The position numbers were made by a program, and so were the translations under genes. A stretch of DNA of 64,000 nucleotides from Corylus avellana (taxonomy: Eukaryota > Streptophyta > Magnoliopsida > Fagales > Betulaceae): the NCBI RefSeq assembly GCF_901000735.1, contig NC_081541.1:25111743-25175742 (forward strand), in the 5' to 3' direction. Below the pieces are notes generated by a model that made no database searches, had not been told where the DNA came from, and worked only from the letters and a program-made list of their open reading frames with translations. Shown in pieces: positions 50,233 through 63,751 of the stretch (within the stretch, counting starts at the first letter, position 1; each line of letters starts with the position of its first letter).

Positions 50233-51072
50233 TTAATAATGACACTGACTTCTTTCACTAAGACAACTTCTCTTCTGTGAACAATTTATTTATTTATTTT
50301 TATATGTGCTCACAAATATTAAAAAAGTGTCCATGTTAGATGTACAACTAGTTTACAATTTTTTTACGTGGAGCATGTAGATTAAGGATGTTAAAATATT
50401 TTTTTATGGCTAACATGATTCAAATCACATATTAATTGACACATACCAGCAAGTCTTTAGTTTAGATTGCCTAAAAAAAAAAAGTCACATCTTCAAGTGA
50501 AGATAAACTAAAGACTTAATTCAACTCTATCTTATTAATTTTTTATTTAAAAATCTTAGAATTAACACTCAGAAAAGGCCAAGGCCATGGGTGACGGGCC
50601 CATGACAGAGCATGGCCAGTTGGCCACTACTAGTACTAGCCTGCCACGCAGCTCACTCTCCAAATTGCCGAGTGGGATGAAAAAAAAAAAAAAAAAAATT
50701 CAGTGTCATCTCAGCCTCCTAGACAACTAAGACAAGAGAAACCAACAAAAAAAATATGAGCCCGGTAACACAAACCACTTGCCAGTGGAATTGATGTATT
50801 CATTTAAACCATAAGACAAAATTTAAAATAAGAAAATTTCATATTTAAAAAAATCTGAGAAAATCTAAAAAAAAAAAAAAAAAAACACATAATCGTAGAC
50901 GAAAGCAACGTAACCCCGTGGAATTGGATGGTTATAATGGTAAGAAAGAAAGCGCGTGAGATGGGGACTTTACATTCACACAGCCAAACGCAAAAACCAT
51001 TCACATGTCTCCTTTTGTAGGTCTATCAGACTATCACTTCTAATGTCAGGCTTTGTTTTTTTTTAGCAATGC

Positions 51073-51103
<31 letters not shown>

Positions 51104-51855
51104 CCATTCACATGTCTCCTTTTGTAGGTCTATCACTTCTAATGTCAGGCTTTGTTTTTTTTAGCAATGCTATATATATATATATAAAAGACTTGAAAAA
51201 CTAAGTGTACTGAATCTATAACAAATTTGATTAATATAAAAAAAAAAAATAATAAGAATGTTTTGTATGAAAAAAAAAATTAATTAATTTTTAGTAATTT
51301 TTTTATTTGAATAATAATAAAAGTGATTGATGTGATATAAAAAATAAGAATGTTATAATTGATTTTAAGAAAAATAGTAAAGACTTTTTTTTTCTGTTTT
51401 TGTTTTGGTCTCGGCAAACACAGCCTGTCCCCAACGCCAAATCTGCCACATCTTCGAGTGATAGAAGGAACCCAAGACTTCAGGAAACCCAGACGCACAT
51501 GCAACACTGGAAAAAGCGGCATTAATGATGATGAATCAATTGGATGTTTCATTCCACTGTCTCTCGGGGCCTCGGGCCCACAATCTTGTCCCCAAGTTTA
51601 CGCCAGAAACGTGAAACAACTTTCAATCCTTTAACTTATTATTATTATTATAATTATTATTATTTTACATGTATAAGAGAAAAATGAGGGAAAATTTAAA
51701 TCAGTGACTTCAGTTTCATGAGGCGTAATTTACTATCGATTGAGTTACTCTTTGGAAACCAAAAGTTAACTTATTTTAGAAAAAAAAAAAAAAAAAGTTA
51801 ACTTATTTTGAATCAGACATCTTGTTGTGACAACTTACAACTTTACCAAAATTTA
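50233..51855. other. Non-coding DNA with AT-dinucleotide repeats
   Basis: A segment of about 75 bases (atccattcacatgtctcctt through agcaatgctatatata) occurs twice, before about 51,075 and again at about 51,101-51,186, separated by (ta)n. No gene is visible. Confidence 0.5.
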
Positions 51856-52070
51856 GAACCTGTTTGAGATTGTGTTTGAGGGGTTTAAAAATGCTTTTAA
51901 TACTCAAAAACCCTGTTTGAAGAAAAAAATATTCATTTGGTAAAAAAATTAAAAACACTGTTAAGGGTCTAAAAAACCTAAAAATGGCCAAAACACACTT
52001 TTGACAAAAGCTTAAAAATAAAGATTTTGCCCAAAAGCTCTATTTCTCAAACACAATCTTAAACAGACTC
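51856..52070. mobile_element. Tourist-like MITE (block copy 2)
   Basis: Counterpart of 29,739-29,972, with termini gaacctgtttgagattgtgt and the inverse of gagtctgtttaagattgtgt and flanking tta. It is slightly shorter because part of the interior is missing. Confidence 0.7.
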
Positions 52071-52258
52071 TTAGTCTACAAAGTCATAAAAGCAAAATTT
52101 AAGATTCGAATCAACTCTTTCCTGGGGCAGGTGAAGAGTGTTTTATGTGGCATAGAATTGGCCGTCACAACATACTAAACATGTTATCCAACTAAAACTC
52201 TAGAAAGGGTCGAAATTGGGTGAACTGATTAGTGATTCTTTAATAGAGTTAGAACATC

Positions 52259-52850
52259 AGGGAAAAATGCATTTTATCCCCCTAAAGTTTGACATCTTTT
52301 TAAATTTGAATCATAATATTTAAAAATTTTCAATATACCCTCATAAAGTTTTAAAAATTTGCAATTCGAACCATCTGTTAGTTAATGTCGTCTATAAGAA
52401 GACAAAAAGTCTACCACGTGACACTCATGTGAGTTTTTTTGTTTTACTCTTCCCAAATTGCCCGTAAAAAAATATATATTAAGAAGAAAAAAAAAAAAAC
52501 ACTTGGCCCTTTGACATTGGGGGTGGCCAGCCATTTGGCCTAATTGGGGGTGCCACCCCCACGGCCTATGGGGGTGGCTGAGAGCCAATTGAGGGTGGCT
52601 CGGCCCAATTTTTTTAAAAATATTTATTTATTTATTTTTTAGGAGTAATTTGGGGAGAATAAAACCAAAAAACTCACGTGAGTGTCACGTGGTAGACTTT
52701 TTGTCTTCTAAGACGACATTAACTAACAGATGGTTCGAATTGCAAATTTTTAAAATTTTATGAGGGTACAATGCAAATTTTTAAACATTAGGGTTTAAAT
52801 TAAAAAAAAAAAAATGTCAAACTTTAGGAGAGTAAATTACATTTTCCCCG
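52259..52850. mobile_element. Long-inverted-repeat MITE (block copy 2)
   Basis: Counterpart of 30,171-30,716. The core here is longer and richer in gggtgg/ccaccccc motifs (about 52,515-52,605). It is non-coding. Confidence 0.72.
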
Positions 52851-54251
52851 CATCTTAAATATTTTGACCTAAGTTTAAATAAATGGTTTTGAAGATAATC
52901 ATTTCCAAACTTCTTTTATTACCTCCCAAATCAAAGAAAAATTGTCAAAATTTAAGACACTAATGGACAAACTTGGCTTCAAAAAAGAAAATGAGTCTTT
53001 TTTACAAAGGACTAGATCTGTTTGGCTGTTCACTAAATAAAAGTGAAAAAAAAAAAAAAAAATCATTGCTCTAATTTTCTATAGACTTGTATTCATTGAC
53101 TTGATTTTACCAAGTCATAGATACAGAGTCACGGCCTACACCAATACTATTGAGTCCCTCACTTTTTTAATTGGGTCCCTCAATTTAAAATTAAGACCTT
53201 CAACCTTTTTGCATTGACTTCACTTTTCCGAGTCAGCATACATGGTCACCGTTAGGACAGCTGGCCACGTTATTGCATTGAAACATATATTTTTCTTATT
53301 TTTTCTCATCTTATCTTACAAATTAAACATATCATTCATTAAATTTATAGACTCACATAGATCCCATGTACACAAATTCAATGGTAGATTAATCATCCAT
53401 TCACTATGAAGATGGTTACAAAATGGTTGAAAAATAAATGAATTCTATTGTTTCTTTACTTTTTTAGAGTAATGTTGAGAACCATTTTTTTATTCTCTTA
53501 AATTTAATGTGGCTTTTAAAATCATTATTAAATTTAAGATGATCCCTATTGAATTTTGATCTAAATATGATTTTAAAAACCATATTAAGTATGAGATGAT
53601 AAAAAAATGATCCAAAATATTACTTAGTTTTTTAATTGCCCGTGCTTCTCGCATACTTTTTTAATAGCTTAAAAAGGCATGTATCGTTTTTAGAAAAACC
53701 TTCTTTACTTGTACGGATAATGGTATTTGTTTTGAGTTTTGGTTTGCAAATAACTCAAAGTCCAGTTCAAGATTGGGCTTACGCAAATCCAACTGAAATA
53801 AAAACCCAGGCCTTGTATCATCCGGCCCCAAATTCGATGTGCCCAGTCCAATCTAATCCTAAAGGTAAATGTTGGAAATTATTGCAAGCTGGAGTCAAGG
53901 CATAGTGCATTCATCTTGGTTTGTAATCAAAATGAACAACATTGGGCTTTAAGACTCTGGTCGAAGGTCTTCTTCTGCTGCTCTGATCGATGACATTCAT
54001 TCATTCGATCAACTAATGATAACAAGTTAGAAGGAAAACTAAGCAAAATATAGCATTAAATTAGAAAGGTTCAAATTACAGTGCAGTGTAGAACTGGAGC
54101 AAAGGCTCAAATTACAACCATTTTCAGTCCTCCGTACGTCTTCCACCACTACTTTATTCTAATCTTACATGCATATTCCTTCAAAACTTTAGCTTTCAAT
54201 CCTTTGATTATTATTTACGTAATGCATATATGTAGCAGAGAATGTCGTGCA
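52851..54251. other. 3' flank of subtilase D
   Basis: Collinear with 30,717-32,138. It includes the hairpin MITE at 53,466-53,620. No gene is visible. Confidence 0.45.
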
Positions 54252-54848
54252 TCAATAATTATTAAGAGCTACAACAATGGGGCTCCTCACTTGGAATGTT
54301 CCATCATCCCACACTAATGAAGCAGAGACAATGACTTTATCTGTCGTTCCTTCAATCGTGAGCGCAAACGATAGCTTTTGTCCAAGAGATGTGAATGCTA
54401 GAACACTAGGCTTCACTTTGATTCTAAGTCCAATTGGGGTACCAGTCACAATAGCTCTATACGTAGATGTCGGTGATCCAACATTTGTGACAGTCCGATG
54501 ATAAACTTGACTAAAAGATTTGGAGGACAACAAGAATATAGCAAAAGAAGGATAGTTTAGATTAAAGACAGTTCCTTTAGTGGCTCCAGAACAGCTACTA
54601 TTGTCCCCAGCAACAAGATGTAATAAATTGGTATTATATCCTTCACTGCACAAAAATTTTATGTAGTCAAGTGCATCAATATCATATATTAAACCAGGAT
54701 GTGGAGCTTTAAGAGGGTTTATATTGCCTGCGCCATATGCATATTCAGCCTCGGGGTTCTTTTTAGCACTCATTGGAACAGCTGTAAGTAATACACCAAA
54801 TGGAGTGACTTAGTCGTACATGTAATAAATTATCAAAACCGAGGATTA

Positions 54849-55085
<237 letters not shown>

Positions 55086-55855
55086 CTACAATAAAAAATA
55101 AATAAAAAAAGGCCGAATGAGATAAGTGATACAAGAGCGCAAATGTAAACAAAATTAATACCTTGAGAATGTTAGGTGTAATTGAACTTGGGCCCCTTGA
55201 TGAGAATGACACAATGTAAGGGGCAAATTTATCTTTACCCTCCTTACTTTTTTGAATAGTCGCAGTTGCACCCCTGTAAATTGCATATGTGCGTCCTTTA
55301 GGATTATTAGGTTTTACGAACTTGTTTTATTGTCTAAGTTATTTTAGATTAATAATACCTTGTCGAATTTATGTATGAGAACACTTTGCTACCATCCTCC
55401 AAGCGAAGGTAAGATGCAGGCAAGGGAGAAGGTCGAGCAACATCTTGATTGGCTTGGCCTTGCATCACAGTACCCACAGCACCAGCTACGAATGCCCCTT
55501 CCCCACTCGTTCGGGTATCGCAAAGTACAATTTTACCCTTCACCAAAGCTTGGTCCAGTGAATTATTAAAGCAATACCTGTATTTTTTTTTTTTATAGCA
55601 ATAATTAAGTTCCATTTTAAGTATGACGCTGGAATGTGCCTACAATTGGTACTCCTATTCTTGAAAAAACAAGAAATATGAAGTATTAATTATTGAATAC
55701 ATAAATTTCATTTTGTAGTTACCTGGAATCGGAACTCTGAAAACCTTTTTTAGTGTTTGGTGCATCTCCACCATAAATTATTGGATACTGTTTATTCTTG
55801 AGGTCGAATGTATTAATTGAAATTCCCTACACACACGGAGTAAAGAAATTCTTCA

Positions 55856-56491
<636 letters not shown>

Positions 56492-56612
56492 TTACTTGTT
56501 ATTTTTTACTCTCTGTGTCTGTTTTTGCACATGTGGTCGTGCAGTTAGGAAAAACATCGAATCAAAGTTTAATAGTGCTGTATCACAAATTTAATGGTAA
56601 TTTTAGAACTTA

Positions 56613-56987
<375 letters not shown>

Positions 56988-57017
56988 TTACAACTTTTGT
57001 TGTAGATATAGAAAACA

Positions 57018-57048
57018 GGGGGGGGGGGGGAGAGAGAGAGAGAGAGAG
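57018..57048. repeat. G-run plus (GA)n microsatellite
   Basis: A run of about 12 G followed by nine ga units lies in intron 3 of subtilase D. The matching site in copy B is where the 41,206 gap begins. Confidence 0.9.
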
Positions 57049-57139
57049 ACGACCAGCTATTTTTTGAGCTTCTTACTAGGTTAGTTCAGTTGTAAATCCA
57101 CTGAAACTCCTCAAGTAGCTATGAATTAGAGATTCCGGT

Positions 57140-57551
57140 CTAGTATTGTCAAAATTCAGGCATATACATTTTTTATTGTGATATAATCTATAAAAACATG
57201 ACAGATTGTTAAATCATCATTTATACCAAAACTTTAAGCGGATAAAAAAGAAGATAAATTTAATTATTTAATCTATACTTTAACATATATTTAAATTTAA
57301 ATCAATCGGTCTCACGGGCAAATCATGTAAGACAACTGGTAAAAGAGACATCGAGAGGGCCAATTTTTTTCCATTTCACTCGCCACTCAACCCTACTAGC
57401 CTTAACACCAACAATGTCTAATACAACCTCCACCGGAAATCCAAGGAGCCAAAAAATCATAGAAAGAATTTAGCTTTTACACGTCTATTTGGAGCATGTC
57501 CTACATCTTTCTAAAAACATTCAGAAATTTAATTTTGGAGTGGCTTTTATA

Positions 57552-57583
<32 letters not shown>

Positions 57584-57890
57584 TTTGTATAAACTACATT
57601 TTTATCATACAATTATTTTACAATGTTGACGTGGCAATCATAACTAACTTATACAGGTTACACATTATTCTTTCAATAACTATCTCCTTTTGCAAATCCA
57701 ATGAATTCACTATTGGATTTGTGGATTTATGTGAATCCCACACAAATTTAATGGTGGATTTACCTATTCATTATAGGGAGATGGGTGAAATATAGGATTA
57801 ATAATGAGACCATTATATAATAAAAATATAGTTTATGTTATTAGTCTGGAAAGAAATTCATCCAATATCAGCCATCATTTTAACAAGTTT
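57140..57890. other. Long intron 2 of subtilase D
   Basis: No gene or clear transposon border is visible. A long A-run sits at about 57,558-57,582. It has no counterpart in copy 1. Confidence 0.45.
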
Positions 57891-58261
57891 CTATTAATAG
57901 TGCCAATGTACTGCATGCTTTGATAACCTGCCAATGACATCTTGTAGCATGCTTGTGTGAAGAGATGATGTGGAAACCTCATCCATCTTCCTGTTGCCCA
58001 TGTGCACAATATAAGCATGCATTCACAATATCATATCGATAAATTGTTCCGCATGATCAAACAAAGCGAACTTTATAGATATATATTAACCGATAAATAA
58101 GTGGATATATATATGAGCTCTCAGCTATATTTATAGAGATAGAGATATTTTCCTTTCGGTCATTCTGAGAAGTTGAGTGACCGACAAGCAGAGTGAAGGC
58201 GAGCAGAAGAGGAGAAGCCAAGAAAGAGTACTACTAGTAGAGGTTTTGCTTGCCATTGAAG

Positions 58262-58981
58262 GGTCAGCTATCTACTTCGCTACTGTGGCTGTTGTATATA
58301 TATAGATATAGATATGTTCACGTATATGGACTAGAAATTTATCCCACAAAAAGAAAAAAAGAAAAAGAAAACGGTTCTTCGACGTAAAAAATGCTCCACA
58401 TAATTGTATCCGTGCTATTCCTCGAAGCAACTGGCAAATCACCTGAGGCCAAATAACTAAATTGAGATAAGCTTTGGAAGGCGAAGATGAACGCGGAAAA
58501 GTCTACAAGAAGAATAGGTACTTGGTTTAAGAAGCAAATTTCCAACTTTGATAATGACACAAGCTGCCACTATATAAGACAGCTTGTTTGATGTGATCAG
58601 ATTAAATTAGTTAGAGATAAGCTTTGGAAGGCGAAGATGAACGCGGAAAAGTCTACAAGAAGAATAGGTACTTAGTTTAAGAAGCAAATTTCCAACTTTG
58701 ATAATGACACAAGCTGCCACTATAAGACAGCTTGTGTGACGTGATCAGATCAAATTAACTAGGGATCCCACTCCATCTATTCAAATTGTTTTCTGAATTT
58801 TGTTCACTTAATTAATTAGCATCTTCAGCAGGATATTTTCATGACTAACCCTCTCTTCACGGCTCGTTTTGCCTTCATTAGAAGAAGCTCAAAGTCATGT
58901 CGTAATTACCATTGACCTTAAGGGGGCGTGTATTCAAGGATATTCCATCTCATGATGATGATCCAAACCAAACGACTTTAA
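58262..58981. other. Upstream region of subtilase D
   Basis: The minus strand carries a TATA-rich tract (ctatatctatatatatacaa) at about 58,292-58,312, just before the gene. Further up lies the 150-bp duplication listed separately. The region ends at the copia target site. Confidence 0.45.
58466..58765. repeat. 150-bp tandem duplication upstream of subtilase D
   Basis: The unit beginning gataagctttggaaggcgaa at 58,466 repeats from 58,616 with only a few differences. It lies about 210-510 bases upstream of the (now dead) exon 1 of copy D. Part of the unit (agataagttttgtaaggc in other copies) is shared with the upstream regions of A and C. Confidence 0.85.
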
Positions 58982-58986
58982 ATATA

Positions 58987-59789
58987 TGAAAAACGCTATG
59001 CCGACTCCAAAAACTTGTTTATCACAATTTATGCGGAGTTAATACTATGAAGCAATAAACAATTCAATCACCCAAAATATATAAAGCAATAAAGAGGCTG
59101 ACACAGATATTTTGGTTACGAAGAGGAAACCTTTTAGAAACAGATCTAAAAGTAAAACCTCTTCAGGGCAGTCAAACCCAGGAAATCACTATCAAAAGAT
59201 TATCAAGAGATTACAAACACTAGGAACACTTACAACCATTTACAAGACCTTGGCTCTGTAAGATCGACAAGCCTACAACTCGTCACCTTTCTCACAATCT
59301 TCTTCAACATGATTCTTCTTTACCGGACCCTTCCGATAGACTTCTCAGCTATAGATTTATCAAAGGAATAACTAAAACTCTAAGAGATTCAATTTAACAC
59401 TCGATCACCACATATGATCTCTCTTAGCATAGCCTCCGACGAACTCTCTGGGGGTGAAAATCCGTATGCTACAGATCTGTAGAGATCTATATATATAATA
59501 CCAAGACCCCTAGTCTAATTAGGACTCAATTACATTTAAATTAAACCTAGCAGACTACGAGCCGTCCGGACGGTAAATGGGCTCGTCCGGACGGGCTCTA
59601 GGGCAACATCGCTTTCTCCGTTCTTTTGGCGCGGCGTGTTCGGACGGACTTGCAGACGGGGTTGCAGACGAGGCTCTCGGGAGAAATTCCATCCGGACGG
59701 CTATGAGTCTCGTCCGGCCGCCATAGAGATTTGGCACACTTTGAATCCATTTTGATCACCGAACATTTAGCCAATAATTAAAACTAACA
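58987..59789 (-). repeat. 3' LTR of the copia-type element
   Basis: Direct repeat of 62,336-63,176. It contains several copies of the palindrome cgtccggacg (about 59,560-59,720), which are partly mutated in the other LTR. Confidence 0.88.
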
Positions 59790-61453
59790 AACTCCCCCTT
59801 TGGCAATTTCGGGGACAAAATCAATCGAACAAGTCACCATCCTCTCCCCAATTTTATACTCCCCATTTTTGTCACAAATTGACAAAAAGTATCATGTTTC
59901 CTAAAACACTCAACGCAAAAACATCAAGGCATATGTGGAATAGGAAAAACAATAATCAAACACTCATGATCACATATATGAAAAGACATGAAGAATACAA
60001 CAAGATCATGAGTGACAGAAACTCCCCCTCAATAAAAGACTTAATAATCAACAATAAACTTTTAAAAAAATTTCTCCCCCTCAAAAGTCAAATGAACACA
60101 CATGATACACACATCAACAACTCATGTATTTTAGCAATGAATATCCCAAACATACTTCAAATATGCAAAATATACATGAGACTAGAAATGGCAAGGACAT
60201 CATATTGTTTAACCCAAGCTAAGAGAAATGTTTCATTCAACCCATACTTGTGTGTTGTGTGTAAGCCGTCCAAAGACAAAAAAATTTCAACTTACAAAAT
60301 GAGGAGAAAGTTTCACCATCATGAGGTTTTGACAAGTATATCAAATCAAAAGTCAAACCTTATCATACTAGGACCTAGTTACTCTCATCCTACACATTTC
60401 TATTTGTAAAACATTTTGCACAAGTTTGACAGAGTGAAATAAATTCCTTTTGGAACATAATCTTTTGATTTTATTTGTTTCACTATTTTGTTTATTTTTC
60501 TCTTTGAGAAAGTGTCCTTAAACTTTTAGTGTTTATCACAAAAGAGAAAGCCAGAATTTTTAAGCCCTAGGTTCAACTAGCATATGGTCAATTTGAAAAA
60601 TATGACTAGTAAAAAAAAAAACTGATATGGTTACCTAACAGACCTCACAAATAAAGTGAAACAAAACCTCAATTTAAGCTTAAATGTGCACAAGAGATAA
60701 AGCATAGGCAAAATGTATCATATAAGCTCAGGCTTTAGGTAACCACAAAAACAAGTCCATTGACACAAATTTTCATCTCATGCATATTAAGAATATTCCA
60801 AGACACAATGAATTAAATCCATAAAAAGTAACATGAGAAATTAATGGACTATCTAGGTGCATAAGACAAAATAAAGAAAAAAAAAAAAAAAACAACCAAA
60901 GTAAAATATTTTTGTCTTTTTGTTATTTTTCACAAAAGAAATGCACACAAACAAACTGCAATTTCAAAACAAAATAAAACAAAATGCAATGCAAAACGAA
61001 ACAGCATGCTTGAATTGAAATTACAACAGGCAAGACATGAATGTCCTTTAGCATTAAACTTTCATCACATCTTATAGGTCCCACTACAAAATAATGATTT
61101 GGTTTAATAACTACTTCTAGGTCTTCACAAGGCATTACACATTCCTGAACATTTGATTAGCAAGTAGACAAAAATCTTGGTGGTTCGCACACAACATCTC
61201 ATCTATAACCTTTTCAAAGATCATGATATATGAATTTCTTGAAAAATCCTTTATGAATATGCCTCAAAACATGAATCTCAAAACAACCATGTATACACTC
61301 TTCATACAAAAAGTGTAACAATAAAAACAATGCAATGCATAAACAATAAAGCAAAAACAAAAAAAATGCAAAGCAAAGAAAAATAACACGCTCTAGGATA
61401 TTCAAAAATAAGCAAAACAATCAATCATAGGCATGTTATTGACTCACCTAACT

Positions 61454-62265
61454 TTAGGTGAGATCACTACCACTCCCCCTCAATGGGTGAATGGTATAAT
61501 CCTTCCTAATCCAAATCTTCTTGAAAGAAGGTGTAGAGACGTGAACATTTTCAATCTTGTCTAATCTAGACAAACCTCCCATCATCATTGTGCATAACCC
61601 CAAAGGTTCTTTCCTAGAAACATAATTTTTATTTTTATGCATATGAGGTTTCAATTTAAAACAGTTGGGTCGAATGTGACCAACTTTTCCACAATGATGA
61701 CCAGTAGGGATAAACCTTTTAGGAGGTAGATTCCTAGGAGGATGGACGGCTCTATACTTATACTTGGGGTAAGATACACAAGGTTCAATATGAATTTTCT
61801 TAACTTTCTTACCTTGTAAGGTCGAGGCAGCTGCTGTTTTTCTTTTAACCAAAGAGTCTTCTACTTTTTTTCTGATTTAACAAATATTATCTCGGAAGTA
61901 GAATCATTGTTAGAAGACAAAGCAACATGACAATCAAAACTTAACTCAAATTTTTCACAATCAGAATTCTGAGTATGCAACATATTCTCAAGGGAATTGC
62001 TAGAGAATTTTTCCAATTGAGTTTCTGACTCTTTTAATTTATTTTCTAACAAATCAACTTTAGAACCTAAAACAAGATTTTCAGATTTTAAAGAATCAAT
62101 TTAAACATGTGATTCAGACAATTTAGTAACAATAGATTCTTTCACATGTTTAAGATCTTGAAAATCCTCCAAACAATTTGTGTATTGATGTCTCAAAAGA
62201 GTGAATTTTTCCAACAAATTGTTGAAGGAGTTTATAAGATCATATTCCCCTTGAGAAGTATTCAT
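61454..62265 (-). pseudogene. gag remnant of the copia-type element
   Basis: An ATG at 62,265 (MNTSQGEYDLINSFNN) opens a helical, coiled-coil-like gag segment that meets a stop near 62,103 and continues in broken frames. A later frame holds a zinc-knuckle-like GHHCGKVGHIRPNCFKL, in which the first of the three cysteines is replaced by Gly. It ends with IRKDYTIHPLRGSG, a motif common just before the pol region of plant copia elements. The protein is broken and the metal-binding motif incomplete. Confidence 0.72.
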
Positions 62266-62321
62266 AGCAAACAGGAGTCAATAGATCTCACTCAGGAATT
62301 TAATCCAAACAGAGTGAACCC

Positions 62322-62333
62322 GCTCTGATACCA
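62322..62333 (-). promoter_or_regulatory. Primer-binding site of the copia-type element
   Basis: The minus strand reads tggtatcagagc, complementary to the 3' end of plant initiator methionine tRNA, two bases inside the 5' LTR. Confidence 0.85.
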
Positions 62334-62335
62334 AT

Positions 62336-63176
62336 TGAAAAATGCTATGCCGACTCCAAAAACTTGTTTATCACAATTTATGTGGAATTAATACTATGAA
62401 GCAATAAACAATTCAATCACCCAAAATATATAAAGCAATAAAGAGGCAGACACAGATATTTTGGTTACGAAGAGGAAACCTTTTAGAAACAGATCTAAAA
62501 GTAAAACCTCTCCGGGGCAGCCAAACCCAGGAAATCACTATCAAAAGCTTATCTAGAGATTACAGACACTAGGAATACTTACAAACCTTTGCAAGACCTT
62601 GGCTCTGTAAGATCGACAAGCCTACAACTAATCTTCTTGCTCACAATCTTCTTCAACGTGATTCTCCTTTACTGGACCCTTCCGATAGACTTCTCAACAA
62701 TAGATTTATCAAAGGAATAACTAAAACTCTAAGAGATTCAATTTAACACTCACCATATATGATCTCTCTTAGCACAGCCTCTGACGAACTCTCTGGAGGT
62801 GAAAATTCGTATGCTACAGATCTGTAGAGATCTATATGTATAATACCAAGACCCCTTGTCTAATTAGGATTCAATTACATTTAAATTAAACCTAGCCTAG
62901 TCTACTTAGGACTCAATTACATTTAAATTAAACCTAGCAGACTACGGGCCGTCCGGACGGTAAATGGGCTCGTCCGGATGGGCTCTAGGGTAACATCACT
63001 TTCACTGTTTTTTTGGCACAACGTGTTCAGAAGGACTAGCAGACGGGGTTGCAGACGAGGCTCTCGAGAGAAATTCCGTCCGGACGGCTATGAGTCTCGT
63101 TCGGGCGTCATAGAGATTTGGCACACTTTGAATCCATTTTGATCACCGAACATTTAGCCAATAATTAAAACTAACA
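62336..63176 (-). repeat. 5' LTR of the copia-type element
   Basis: Partner of 58,987-59,789. It differs by scattered substitutions and an extra tandem copy of a cctag...cattta segment of about 37 bases. Confidence 0.88.
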
Positions 63177-63199
63177 ATATAGATCAACCATCGATAAAG

Positions 63200-63600
63200 G
63201 TAAAGATAAAGCTACGTACTCCACCGAATAGATGAGGATCATATTTTCTACATTCATATGTAAATGTTTAAACTTCAATATATATATATATATATATTGA
63301 AAGACTAAAGCTTTTGCTTGCCCCATCGGTGTGTCAGCTATAAACTTGGCGATCAATCGCACTTATTTTATGCAGTATTTTCGTATAAGTACCAGAAATG
63401 GTTCTTATACAAAGTTATATATATATTAAAAAAAAGAAGTTCTTACACGAAAAAGCACTAAATATTCAACATTTTAATTTCATTTTCTCAAATAAATTAC
63501 TCCAAGATGAAAGACGACTCATGGACTGAGGTCAACCAAATGCGATAAGTTTTGTAAGGCAATGATCAATGGGGAAAAGTGTACAAAAAGACTTTTATAA
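63200..63600 (-). pseudogene. Promoter and start-codon relic of another subtilase copy
   Basis: From about 63,300 to 63,590 the DNA matches the region upstream of copies A and C (gtcagctataaacttggcga, then accagaaatggttctta, then ggtcaaccaaatgcgataag). The start region reads ATGGGGCAAGCAAAAGCTTT on the minus strand, near 63,327; it corresponds to ATGGCAAGCAAAAGC of A/C with extra bases. After about ten codons it dissolves into a (ta)n run and the copia insertion. No other exon is visible. Confidence 0.6.
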
Positions 63601-63751
63601 GCTATTTTATAATTTAAAAATAAATTTAATTTTATTTAGTAGACTACTATATGATTGTATACAATTGATGATGTGAAAGTAAAAATTTATCTTTAAATCA
63701 ACAAAGGCTTGTAAAGAAGAAAAATTAAAGTCTAACTTTTACTATCATATC
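63600..63751. repeat. Fragment like the 3' flank of subtilases A/C
   Basis: The stretch containing aaatcaacaaaggcttgtaa and then ctaacttttactatcatat resembles 22,185-22,245 and 44,601-44,660. In the two large blocks that sequence lies beyond the 3' end of the first subtilase. It suggests the start of a further block to the right. Confidence 0.5.

Larger units (their letters stand above)
58987..63176 (-). mobile_element. Copia-type LTR retrotransposon, gutted
   Basis: LTRs at 58987-59789 (803 bp) and 62336-63176 (841 bp) start tgaaaaa(c/t)gctatgccg and end aaactaaca. The right LTR is longer partly because of an internal duplication of about 37 bp near 62,893. Both flanks are atata (58982-58986, 63177-63181), the 5-bp target duplication. 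On the minus strand the primer site tggtatcagagc (62,322-62,333) follows the 5' LTR, and a purine tract (aaagggggagtt) precedes the 3' LTR. Only gag remnants remain; integrase and reverse transcriptase are absent. It inserted in the DNA between subtilase D and the relic at 63,200. Confidence 0.9.

Noticed and set aside
59879..60409. Plus-strand 176-codon frame as a gene
   Set aside because: It lies inside the copia-type element on the strand opposite to gag, is Asn/Lys/Ile-rich without motifs, and is best explained by AT-rich composition.
59790..61453. Hidden pol genes in the copia-type element
   Set aside because: I looked for integrase HHCC and DDE patterns and for the reverse transcriptase YVDD motif on the minus strand and saw none. 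The stretch is non-coding AT-rich DNA.
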